A DNA stretch of 5,106 nt, taken from contig JACMNZ010000124.1 in the NCBI GenBank assembly GCA_014378285.1, positions 1 through 5,106 on the forward strand, given 5' to 3'. This document shows, piece after piece, positions 1-5,106 of this stretch. How positions within the stretch are numbered: position 1 is the stretch's first letter; each line of letters begins with the position of its first letter. Source of the stretch: Pseudopedobacter sp. (GTDB lineage Bacteria > Bacteroidota > Bacteroidia > Sphingobacteriales > Sphingobacteriaceae). The position numbers and the translations under genes were made by a program. The notes under the pieces are model-generated. The model was not told where the DNA came from. It searched no databases and was given only the letters and a program-made list of their open reading frames with translations.

Positions 1-547
1 AAATACAAAAAGAATATTTTTAGAAGAACCCGATTTAATTCTTGCTTTACAAGAACGAAAAAAAATTGGGGCAGATGCTTTATATGAGATGTACTCTAGT
101 TCTTTAATGGGGATTGTACAGCGAGTAATAGAAGATAAAGAAATTGCAGAAGATGTTTTACAAGAAGGATTAGTTAAAATCTGGAATAGCATCCAACAAT
201 ATGACCCTACCAAAGGTCGCTTATTTACCTGGATGGTAAACGTAATGCGCAATTTAGCGATAGATAAAGTGAGATCAAAGGATTACAGAAACCATTCTAA
301 AAACCAAGACATAGAAAACCACGTAAATTCAATCGACGAGCGTAGAAACTTCGAATACAAACCTGAACATCTTGGTGTGAAAGATCTTCTCCAAAAGTTA
401 AGACCCGAACAAAAAGTGATTGTAGATATGATTTACTTTCAGGGTTTTACGCATGTGGAAGTTTCTGATGAGTTAGCAATTCCATTAGGAACTGTTAAAA
501 CTCGTTTGAGAATGGGGATTATTGAATTACGTAAATATTTTAAATAA
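1..547 (+). CDS. ECF-type RNA polymerase sigma factor (5' end outside window)
   Basis: This alternative sigma factor would direct RNA polymerase to a specific promoter set. The reading frame is open from base 2 to the TAA at 545-547, giving 181 visible residues. The first ATG (base 89) cannot be the true start, because the 29 codons before it encode a conserved-looking lead-in (LILALQERKKIGADALYE) that belongs to sigma region 2.1. The start therefore lies just left of the window. Region 2 spans about residues 26-97 and includes the EDVLQEGLVKIW core-binding helix and the FTWMVNVMRNLAIDKVR stretch of the -10-binding part. An acidic/polar linker follows, then region 4 at about 127-179 with the helix-turn-helix THVEVSDELAIPLGTVKTR. 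The anti-sigma gene follows after one base, so the two are almost certainly cotranscribed. The family is clear; the regulon cannot be read from this sequence. Confidence 0.93.
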   Translation, partial: NTKRIFLEEPDLILALQERKKIGADALYEMYSSSLMGIVQRVIEDKEIAEDVLQEGLVKIWNSIQQYDPTKGRLFTWMVNVMRNLAIDKVRSKDYRNHSKNQDIENHVNSIDERRNFEYKPEHLGVKDLLQKLRPEQKVIVDMIYFQGFTHVEVSDELAIPLGTVKTRLRMGIIELRKYFK

Positions 548-548
548 A

Positions 549-1382
549 TTGGAAAACATTAAATCATACATCGAATCAGGCATTTTAGAACTTTATGTTT
601 TAGGAGACCTCGCCGCTGATGAAACATCAGAGGTAGAGGCGATGTCTAAGCTGCATCCTGAAGTGAAAGCCGAATTGGAACAGATTGAGATTGATTTAGG
701 TAACCTTGCAGAAAGTTTGCAAGTTATACCTTCGGATAATGTGAAAGCAGGTTTTTTTAATGCCATAACATTTTCTGATGAAGAAATTATTGCTCCGGGA
801 ACATCAAAACAAGAAGCAAAAGTTGTCGCAATTTCACAAAGACCTACAAATTTTTACAAATATGCCTTTGCAGCGAGCTTAGCTTTATTAGCAGTAAGCA
901 TTATTGCTTTGATAAATATCAACAACAGTTTAAATAATTCTAAACAACAAATTATAGCTTTACAATCTAGCAATCAAAACTTTGCAAATAAGGTAAATTA
1001 TTTAGATCAAGAAGCTATTAAAACTGCCAGTGCATTAGATATTTACAGCAATACAGATTATAAAATGGTAAAGCTAGAAGGAACTGCTAATGCTAAAGGT
1101 GCTAAAATTATAGTTGCCTTTAATTCCAAAACGCAAAAAGTAGGTTTAGATTTGAAAACCATGAATATACCTAAGACCGATTCTGAACATCAATATCAGC
1201 TATGGGCTTTGGTAGATGGAAAACCAGTAGATTTAGGTGTTTTTGATATGGACGGAAATCCAATAGGATTTAAAGAAATGAAAAACATTGGGCAAGCACA
1301 AACCTTTGCAGTTACGCTAGAACCAAGAGGCGGAAGCATAAACCCAACATTAGAAAAATTAATGGTTATAGGTAATATTTAA
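549..1382 (+). CDS. Membrane-anchored anti-sigma factor with RskA-type C-terminal domain
   Basis: This protein probably binds and inhibits the sigma factor encoded just upstream until an envelope or redox signal releases it. I place the start at the TTG at 549, one base after the sigma stop. It gives an N-terminus MENIKSYIESGILELYVLGDL, which matches what is usual for this family. An upstream in-frame TTG at 522 would add nine residues and overlap the sigma gene by 26 bp, and the first ATG lies beyond the conserved N-terminus. The product is 277 residues: a cytoplasmic sigma-binding part (about 1-100), one transmembrane helix (about 104-122, FYKYAFAASLALLAVSIIAL), a short Gln/Asn-rich coiled-coil-like stretch, and an extracytoplasmic RskA domain. 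That domain is marked by YQLWAL near 216-221, the following Val-Asp-Gly-Lys-Pro, and FAVTLEPRGGS near 253-263. No HxxxCxxC zinc motif is present. The start choice is inference; the family call is firm. Confidence 0.9.
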   Translation: MENIKSYIESGILELYVLGDLAADETSEVEAMSKLHPEVKAELEQIEIDLGNLAESLQVIPSDNVKAGFFNAITFSDEEIIAPGTSKQEAKVVAISQRPTNFYKYAFAASLALLAVSIIALININNSLNNSKQQIIALQSSNQNFANKVNYLDQEAIKTASALDIYSNTDYKMVKLEGTANAKGAKIIVAFNSKTQKVGLDLKTMNIPKTDSEHQYQLWALVDGKPVDLGVFDMDGNPIGFKEMKNIGQAQTFAVTLEPRGGSINPTLEKLMVIGNI

Positions 1383-1951
1383 GGTACCAACCATTCTCCT
1401 TTAAAGCCAGATTCTTGTATAAAGAATCTGGCTCTTTTATTTTTATCCTTATTTAGAACCAACCAATCTATCTCTACTATTTCATTATATACTACAGTAA
1501 AATTTTGATAATAATTCCCTGTATTATCTATCCAATTTTTCTCTAAATAATTTGAAATATCATTTGATGCTGATGATGGTGAGTTTTTTGAAGCGTAGTC
1601 CCTCCTATTTTCAGGTTTTATCTTTTCCCAATGTTTTAAACTGATATCATCATTATGATGAATGGTAGATTTAGACTTTATCCTTAACTGCTCTTTTAGA
1701 ACTCCATCATAAAACAAAAATGAAACGGTTGGATTGTTTTTTATCTGGTTGATTTTAGGTGAGCGAGAATCAGTATAAAAAACTAAAGTATTATTTTTTT
1801 CATTAAAATCCCTTAAAACAACTGTCCTTAATTCTACTTCGTTATTATTTATAGAACCAATAACAGGGAAATGAAAATTAGTTTTAGAAGATTTAGCCTC
1901 TTTTAAATGATTTAAACAATTTTGGAATATTTGATTAAGTTCTTGGTGCAT
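1379..1951 (-). CDS. Pyridoxamine 5'-phosphate oxidase-like FMN-binding protein
   Basis: This is a 190-residue cytoplasmic flavoprotein of the split-barrel PNPOx-like superfamily. It resembles the Alr4036-type group rather than classical PdxH. Visible features are an N-terminal helix, a barrel strand with RTVVLRDF (42-49, a likely FMN-phosphate contact), YTDSRSPK (59-66, also typical of the flavin site), QLRIKSKS (88-95), and a C-terminal strand pair ending in a WLVP tail. Members may oxidise pyridoxamine phosphate or act on other substrates, and the true reaction cannot be read here. The start ATG (complement of 1949-1951) is the only good one, and no clear Shine-Dalgarno sequence or TAnnTTTG promoter is visible upstream. 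The gene is monocistronic and convergent with the anti-sigma gene, the stop codons sharing TTAA (1379-1382). It is rich in Asn, Lys and Ser codons and appears somewhat more AT-rich than nnr. Confidence 0.85.
   Translation of the reverse strand: MHQELNQIFQNCLNHLKEAKSSKTNFHFPVIGSINNNEVELRTVVLRDFNEKNNTLVFYTDSRSPKINQIKNNPTVSFLFYDGVLKEQLRIKSKSTIHHNDDISLKHWEKIKPENRRDYASKNSPSSASNDISNYLEKNWIDNTGNYYQNFTVVYNEIVEIDWLVLNKDKNKRARFFIQESGFKGEWLVP
1405..1446 (+). terminator. Intrinsic terminator-like hairpin of the sigma/anti-sigma operon
   Basis: A perfect 12-bp stem pairs 1405-1416 with 1422-1433 across a 5-nt loop (GTATA). It is followed on the plus strand by a T-rich run (TCTTTTATTTTTATCC). It begins 22 bases after the anti-sigma stop codon, where a terminator is expected. 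It lies inside the 3' coding part of the opposite-strand oxidase gene, covering its codons 173-183. The minus-strand side lacks a comparable T tract, so it looks one-directional. The pairing is read directly; termination activity is inferred. Confidence 0.72.
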
Positions 1952-2164
1952 TTTTAAGATTTATATGGCGTTAACAATAGTTTTAAAATTAAAGAATTTA
2001 AATTTTGAGTTAAGGAAAAGAAAGAAGAATTGTATTATAATAAATATTATTTTGGCGTTTTAACACGCTTTACGCTAAATCTTTTTTTCTGAAAAAGAAA
2101 AAAAGGATGTCGCTTCAATCGTTAACGCTAAAAAAACTGTATAAAATATTTTTATTATAATTTC
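1952..2164. repeat. Noncoding gap with inverted repeats, probable dispersed intergenic repeat
   Basis: No credible gene is present. A perfect 10-bp inverted repeat (2081-2090 with 2096-2105, CTTTTTTTCT / AGAAAAAAAG, 5-nt loop) is flanked by GC-richer blocks with related GCGTT/AACGC words: GGCGTT at 2054-2059, ACGCTTTACGCT at 2065-2076 and GTTAACGC at 2121-2128. The octamer GCGTTAAC at 1968-1975 is the inverse of the one at 2121-2128. An AT-only octamer TATTATAA occurs at 2033-2040 and again at 2153-2160. The minus-strand word order (GATTGAAGCGACATCC, then the T-rich hairpin) reminds me of recurrent intergenic elements in Bacteroidota genomes, but that is memory and was not checked. It lies downstream of nnr on nnr's strand, so it could also form that gene's 3' untranslated region. 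Confidence 0.45.
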
Positions 2165-3661
2165 TTATTTCCCGGCCAATAATTCTCTCAAAATATAAGG
2201 AATACTCTTAATCAAATTTGTTGCTGGTACCACATACATTTTTTGAGCTAATTGCTCTCCAGCAAAACCATGGGTAAATACCGCTAATTGGACTGCTTTT
2301 TCAATTGGATAGCCTTGGGAAATCATGCTAGTGATAATCCCTGTCAAGGCATCTCCAATACCTCCACTAGCCATCGCCGGCGAACCCGATGAGTTGAAAT
2401 AACAGATTCCTCCTGGAGTAAAAATCATAGTATATCTATTTTTTAAAACGATATAAACTTTATGTTCAACCGCTTTTTTTAGCGCTTTTTCTATCCTTTG
2501 CCACCAGCTATCATGTGAGCCAAACAACCTATCAAATTCTTTCATATGAGGTGTAAAAACAGAATTTTCTGATACTAATTTCATCAATTCCTGATTTTCA
2601 CCCATCATGTTAATGGCATCGGCATCAATAACCATTGGCTTTTTAAAGTTCTTTAAAACGATTTTTAAAAGTGCTAAACTATTATCGTTATTTCCTAAAC
2701 CAGGACCAATTCCAATCACTTTAAACTTATCCCAATCTAAGTCGTTCAATTTTTCCCTGTTGGTGTACATCGCTTCCGGGATCCTAACATTTAAAGCTTT
2801 TAATCCAGATTCAGGAATCATCGCGGAAGTTAAGCCTGCACCACATTTAACGCAGGCTTCGCTAGCAATCAAAGCAGCTCCCATTGTTTCATCATCGCCG
2901 GCAATAATCAATGCATGTCCCAACATTCCTTTATGTTCAAAAGGTTGCCTAGCTTTAATGTAGTGTTGGATATCCCCTTTCCAAAACCAATAATAGGGCG
3001 AAGAAGTGCTTTGAATATAATTTTCATCTAAACCAATATTTACCACTTTCCATTCTTTTATGTACGGACTAGAATTAGGCAGCAAAAAGTTAAGTTTTGG
3101 ACGCTGGAAAGTAATTACCCAATCCGATTTTATAATGACATCATTGAACAACTCTCCTTCGCAAGGCATTCCCGTAGGCACATCTACTGCAACTTTGTAT
3201 CCCGAAAATTGATTGATTTTTTTAACTACTTTTTCCCATTCCTTTTCTAATGGCTTATTTAATCCCGAACCAAATAAAGCATCAATTAAAATATCGCATT
3301 CTCGATATTCAATTTCATCTGCAGATTTAAAATAAAATATGGACGTATCCTTTTGTTGTAAACGCTCTAGGTTAAGCTCAAAGTCTTCTGAAGATTTGCT
3401 TGAAATATCAGCAATAAAAACATTTACCTGCGTATAGCTTTCGTCAATTAACATCCTCGCAATGGCCAAACCATCTCCACCATTATTACCTTTTCCACAA
3501 AAAATTAAAATTTGTTTTTTACGGTCAGTTAGTTTTTCGATAAAAATTTTAACAAAGGCCTTTGAAGCTCGCTCCATTAATTCTGATGAGCGAATTGGCT
3601 CGTTGATTACCGTATATTTATCGGCTTCTTTAGTTTGGGAAGCGGTAAGTAGTTTAAGCAT
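2165..3661 (-). CDS. nnr: Bifunctional NAD(P)H-hydrate epimerase / ADP-dependent NAD(P)H-hydrate dehydratase
   Basis: This enzyme repairs NADH and NADPH damaged by hydration. The N-terminal domain interconverts R- and S-NAD(P)HX, and the C-terminal ribokinase-like domain dehydrates the S form using ADP in bacteria. The 498 residues fit the usual two-domain length. The epimerase part (about 1-215) shows GKGNNGGDG (56-64, nucleotide loop), DALFGSGL (127-134) and VAVDVPTG (157-164, with Asp160 in the catalytic/metal position). The dehydratase part (about 230-495) shows HKGMLGHALIIAG (243-255), GIGPGLG (317-323), VIDADAIN (344-351), FTPHMKEFDRLFG (369-381) and ASGGIGDALTG (431-441, Asp437 the expected catalytic base). 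Several loop residues differ from the common forms (HMKE where HPKE or HPGE is usual, SGSPAM where GNPGM is usual), but no key acidic residue is lost. It is transcribed alone, divergently from padR with 84 bp between starts. A possible minus-strand -7 element near 3690-3698 (TAGAATTTG) has spacing one base off consensus. Confidence 0.96.
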   Translation of the reverse strand: MLKLLTASQTKEADKYTVINEPIRSSELMERASKAFVKIFIEKLTDRKKQILIFCGKGNNGGDGLAIARMLIDESYTQVNVFIADISSKSSEDFELNLERLQQKDTSIFYFKSADEIEYRECDILIDALFGSGLNKPLEKEWEKVVKKINQFSGYKVAVDVPTGMPCEGELFNDVIIKSDWVITFQRPKLNFLLPNSSPYIKEWKVVNIGLDENYIQSTSSPYYWFWKGDIQHYIKARQPFEHKGMLGHALIIAGDDETMGAALIASEACVKCGAGLTSAMIPESGLKALNVRIPEAMYTNREKLNDLDWDKFKVIGIGPGLGNNDNSLALLKIVLKNFKKPMVIDADAINMMGENQELMKLVSENSVFTPHMKEFDRLFGSHDSWWQRIEKALKKAVEHKVYIVLKNRYTMIFTPGGICYFNSSGSPAMASGGIGDALTGIITSMISQGYPIEKAVQLAVFTHGFAGEQLAQKMYVVPATNLIKSIPYILRELLAGK

Positions 3662-3712
3662 GTAAAATTGTTAGTTGGTTGTGAAACATCAAATTCTATG
3701 CTAAAGTTTTTA

Positions 3713-3733
3713 ATACCTAAGAGTTTTAGGTAT
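3713..3733. promoter_or_regulatory. Perfect inverted repeat, candidate PadR operator
   Basis: ATACCTAA (3713-3720) and TTAGGTAT (3726-3733) form a perfect 8-bp inverted repeat with a 5-nt spacer. PadR dimers typically bind dyad sites in their own promoter, and this dyad ends 12 bases before the padR start codon and overlaps the candidate -7 element. Autorepression by the adjacent PadR protein is the simplest reading. Because it lies between divergent genes, it might also affect nnr. It lacks a T tract and sits upstream of a gene, so a terminator is unlikely. Confidence 0.7.
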
Positions 3734-3738
3734 ATTTG
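3731..3738 (+). promoter_or_regulatory. Candidate Bacteroidota -7 promoter element for the padR operon
   Basis: TATATTTG fits the Bacteroidota housekeeping -7 consensus TAnnTTTG exactly. No clear TTTG or TTG is seen at the -33 position, only a T-rich stretch (GTTTTTAA) near 3706-3713. Transcription would start around 3743-3746, almost on the padR ATG at 3746, so the mRNA would be leaderless or nearly so. The first three bases of the element are the last three of the inverted repeat, so a bound repressor would block it. Confidence 0.6.
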
Positions 3739-3745
3739 AAATGAA

Positions 3746-4081
3746 ATGAAATCTAATTCACTATTTAAGGGAAGTTTAACAACTATAATTTTAACGTTAT
3801 TAGAACAAAACGATAAAATGTATGGATATGAAATTACTCAAAAAGTTAAAGAAATTGCTAACGATTTGAAAATTACTGAAGGGGCTTTATACCCTGCTCT
3901 GCATAAATTGGAAGGCGATGGATTACTTACTGTTAGCATTGAAAAGGTTGGTAACCGTAACAGAAAGTATTATGCATTAACAGAAAACGGAAAAATAGAA
4001 ACAACAAATAAATTGAATAATCTTAAAGATTTTGTAGAACAGATGCAATTGATTTTGAACACCAAATTAGCCACTACATGA
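3746..4081 (+). CDS. PadR-family transcriptional repressor
   Basis: This is a short (111-residue) PadR-type winged-helix regulator, cytoplasmic and expected to act as a dimer. The N-terminal helix region (FKGSLTTIILTLLEQ, 7-21) leads to the family-typical YGYEI (26-30). A recognition-helix segment follows, TEGALYPALHKLEGDGL (44-60), then the beta-hairpin wing with EKVGNRNRKYYALTENG (66-82). The C-terminal helix (about 83-108) is short, as in the PadR-s1 type that dimerises through it. No ligand-binding domain is attached, so signal input probably comes from a small molecule at the dimer interface or from the partner gene. The stop overlaps the next start as ATGA (4078-4081), which indicates translational coupling. 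An out-of-frame ATG-AAA-TGA at 3741-3749 overlaps the start codon. The ATG at 3746 is chosen because it gives the full family N-terminus. Confidence 0.93.
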   Translation: MKSNSLFKGSLTTIILTLLEQNDKMYGYEITQKVKEIANDLKITEGALYPALHKLEGDGLLTVSIEKVGNRNRKYYALTENGKIETTNKLNNLKDFVEQMQLILNTKLATT

Positions 4082-4758
4082 AAAAAGAACTAACAGGAGA
4101 ACAGATTGCACAACTTTTTGAATTTACCAGAAAACATTATGTAGAATTTTACGATGTACAGGTAGAACTTGTTGACCATTTAGCAAGTTCCATAGAAACT
4201 GATTTAGAGCTAAATACAGCTTCTAATTTTGATATTGCTTTGAGTAATGTGTTTGGTAGTTTCGGGATTTTTGGTTTTGGAGATGTTATAGAGCAAAAAG
4301 CGAAAGCAGTTTGGAGAAATCAATGGAAATTATGGTTCAAGATATTTAAAAGCCAATTTAAATTTCCTGCATTATTATCTGGAATTTGTATATGGTTGAG
4401 TTTATTTACCTTATTATCTTTTTTTAACTCTTACGGAGTTTGTCTATTAGCTTCAGTTTCTCTATTCATATTAAGCCTATCTTATTTAATTAATGAACAT
4501 TATTTGTTAAAAAGAACGATGAATAAGAAACTAATCTTGATTAATCAAAGATATACTTATATCTCATTCAGTTATCTTCCTTTATATTTAATGCAGTTTT
4601 CCGGCAATTGGATTGCTTCACAAAATCAGCTATTGATAGCGTCTATATTCACCTTATTAGGGCTGTTGATATTATCTTACAGAAGTACATCTAAAATAGT
4701 ATTTAACGAGGCAAGGGAACTGTATCCTGAGGCTTTTAAAGATTATGCTGTAAGTTAA
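4078..4758 (+). CDS. Uncharacterised four-helix membrane protein paired with PadR
   Basis: I do not recognise a named function. The 226-residue product has a soluble N-terminal region (about 1-90) with a helical motif KHYVEFYDVQVELVDHLASS (19-38), then a stretch rich in Phe and Gly (59-69). Four predicted transmembrane segments follow, at about 96-116, 119-138, 158-176 and 183-201, then a charged tail (EARELYPEAFKDY, 211-223). There is no signal peptide, no ATP-binding motif and no obvious catalytic signature. The layout, a short helical cytoplasmic domain plus membrane helices coupled to a PadR gene, parallels the PadR/HAAS (DUF1700-like) pairs of Firmicutes. Homology to them is not shown here; the analogy rests on gene order and architecture. 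The ATGA overlap with padR strongly implies joint expression. A role in sensing a membrane condition and modulating PadR is a guess. Confidence 0.85.
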   Translation: MKKELTGEQIAQLFEFTRKHYVEFYDVQVELVDHLASSIETDLELNTASNFDIALSNVFGSFGIFGFGDVIEQKAKAVWRNQWKLWFKIFKSQFKFPALLSGICIWLSLFTLLSFFNSYGVCLLASVSLFILSLSYLINEHYLLKRTMNKKLILINQRYTYISFSYLPLYLMQFSGNWIASQNQLLIASIFTLLGLLILSYRSTSKIVFNEARELYPEAFKDYAVS

Positions 4759-4993
4759 TTCATCAAAAAAATATTAACATTGTAAATGCTACAAAAGCAA
4801 ATATTAATTTTCAGAAAATGAAAAAAGTAATTCCTGCCTCAATAATATGTACTCTAATTTTAAATGGATAAATGTTTATAACGAAAGCAGTAAATGGTTT
4901 CAAAAACAACCAATTTCAAATGGTTTAAAACCCCAAGTATCTTATCTAACTGGTTAAAAATAATTTACCGCTATTCTTTTAAATAGGAATATT
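4759..4993. other. Intergenic gap with only doubtful tiny open frames
   Basis: This gap lies between the 3' ends of two convergent genes. The plus strand holds a 17-codon frame at 4818-4871 (MKKVIPASIICTLILNG, signal-peptide-like) and, in another frame, a 36-codon frame at 4847-4957 starting MYSNFKWINVYNESSKWFQK. Neither has a recognisable family or a clear ribosome binding site. The nonamer AAATGGTTT appears at 4892-4900 and 4918-4926. No strong terminator hairpin is seen for either flanking gene; the best is a 5-bp stem at 4971-4986. Confidence 0.5.
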
Positions 4994-5106
4994 TCAACGA
5001 GGTTTTTTATAGATGATTTTTACGTTTCCTACTCCTTCTTTATCTAAATCTATTTTACGGGCTGCTTTTTTAGAAAGATCAATAATCCTTCCCGCAACAA
5101 ATGGCC
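4994..5106 (-). CDS. C-terminal end of an RlpA-like septal ring lytic transglycosylase family protein
   Basis: Only the last 36 codons and the TGA stop (complement of 4994-4996) lie in the window; the gene continues past the right edge. The visible residues include PFVAGRIIDLSKKAARKID followed by KEGVGNVKIIYKKPR. This matches the end of the RlpA double-psi beta-barrel, whose usual form is RGPF.xGRIIDLSxAAA, with Asp in GRIIDLS at the conserved position and a final V-K-I beta strand. Family members are secreted or lipid-anchored envelope proteins that bind or cleave glycan strands at the septum. The protein ends right after the barrel, so it has no C-terminal SPOR domain. The N-terminal signal and any catalytic residues upstream cannot be seen. 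Confidence 0.85.
   Translation of the reverse strand, partial: PFVAGRIIDLSKKAARKIDLDKEGVGNVKIIYKKPR

Noticed and set aside
89..91. ATG as the start of the sigma factor
   Set aside because: The frame is open to the left edge and the 29 codons before this ATG encode conserved region 2.1 residues, so the gene starts outside the window.
2033..2160. MITE with TATTATAA target duplication
   Set aside because: The flanking octamers are AT-only in AT-rich DNA, and the inner inverted words are not at symmetric distances from the ends, so a defined mobile element cannot be claimed.
2607..2963. A 118-codon plus-strand open frame
   Set aside because: It lies wholly antisense to the strongly supported nnr gene and has no recognisable domain; it is a shadow of that coding sequence.
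3462..3665. A 67-codon plus-strand open frame
   Set aside because: It is antisense to the conserved N-terminus of nnr and covers its nucleotide loop region; no family features are seen.
3741..3749. Regulatory upstream micro-ORF (ATG-AAA-TGA) before padR
   Set aside because: The predicted transcription start is at or after this ATG, so it would probably not be in the main mRNA; the ATG-AAA-TGA match can arise from the tandem GAAAT repeats alone.
4971..4986. CTATT/AATAG stem downstream of the rlpA-like gene as a terminator
   Set aside because: It is only 5 bp of mostly A-T pairs with no convincing T tract on either strand.

Overview
The window looks like a chromosomal segment of a Bacteroidota bacterium, most likely Sphingobacteriaceae (Pedobacter-like). 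The DNA is AT-rich, the genes lack clear Shine-Dalgarno sequences, one promoter matches the Bacteroidota -7 element TAnnTTTG, and the protein families and gene pairings are typical of that group. The taxonomic placement is inference from sequence character, not from a search.

Layout, left to right. (1) Plus strand, from the left edge to 1382: an ECF-type RNA polymerase sigma factor (5' end outside the window) followed at once by its likely membrane-bound anti-sigma factor with an RskA-type C-terminal domain. The anti-sigma factor probably starts at a TTG one base after the sigma stop codon. (2) Minus strand, 1379-1951: a pyridoxamine 5'-phosphate oxidase-like flavoprotein that converges on the anti-sigma gene. 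The two stop codons share TTAA, and a terminator-like hairpin serving the sigma operon lies inside the 3' coding part of the oxidase gene. (3) A 213-bp noncoding gap at 1952-2164 holds inverted repeats and looks like a dispersed intergenic repeat. (4) Minus strand, 2165-3661: a complete two-domain NAD(P)H-hydrate epimerase/dehydratase (Nnr), a metabolite-repair enzyme. (5) An 84-bp divergent control region contains a perfect 8-bp inverted repeat overlapping a TAnnTTTG promoter, just before (6) a two-gene plus-strand operon of a PadR-family repressor and a four-helix membrane protein, coupled by an ATGA overlap. (7) A 235-bp gap at 4759-4993 carries only tiny, doubtful open frames. (8) At the right edge, on the minus strand, are the last 36 codons of an RlpA-like double-psi beta-barrel protein.

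Two regulatory modules stand out: sigma/anti-sigma, in which the membrane protein is expected to hold the sigma factor inactive until a signal, and PadR/membrane protein, in which the palindrome at the promoter suggests autoregulation. The oxidase, Nnr and RlpA genes are housekeeping or accessory enzymes with no evident functional link to these modules. I see no mobile element, CRISPR array, tRNA or rRNA. The least understood item is the membrane protein paired with PadR.
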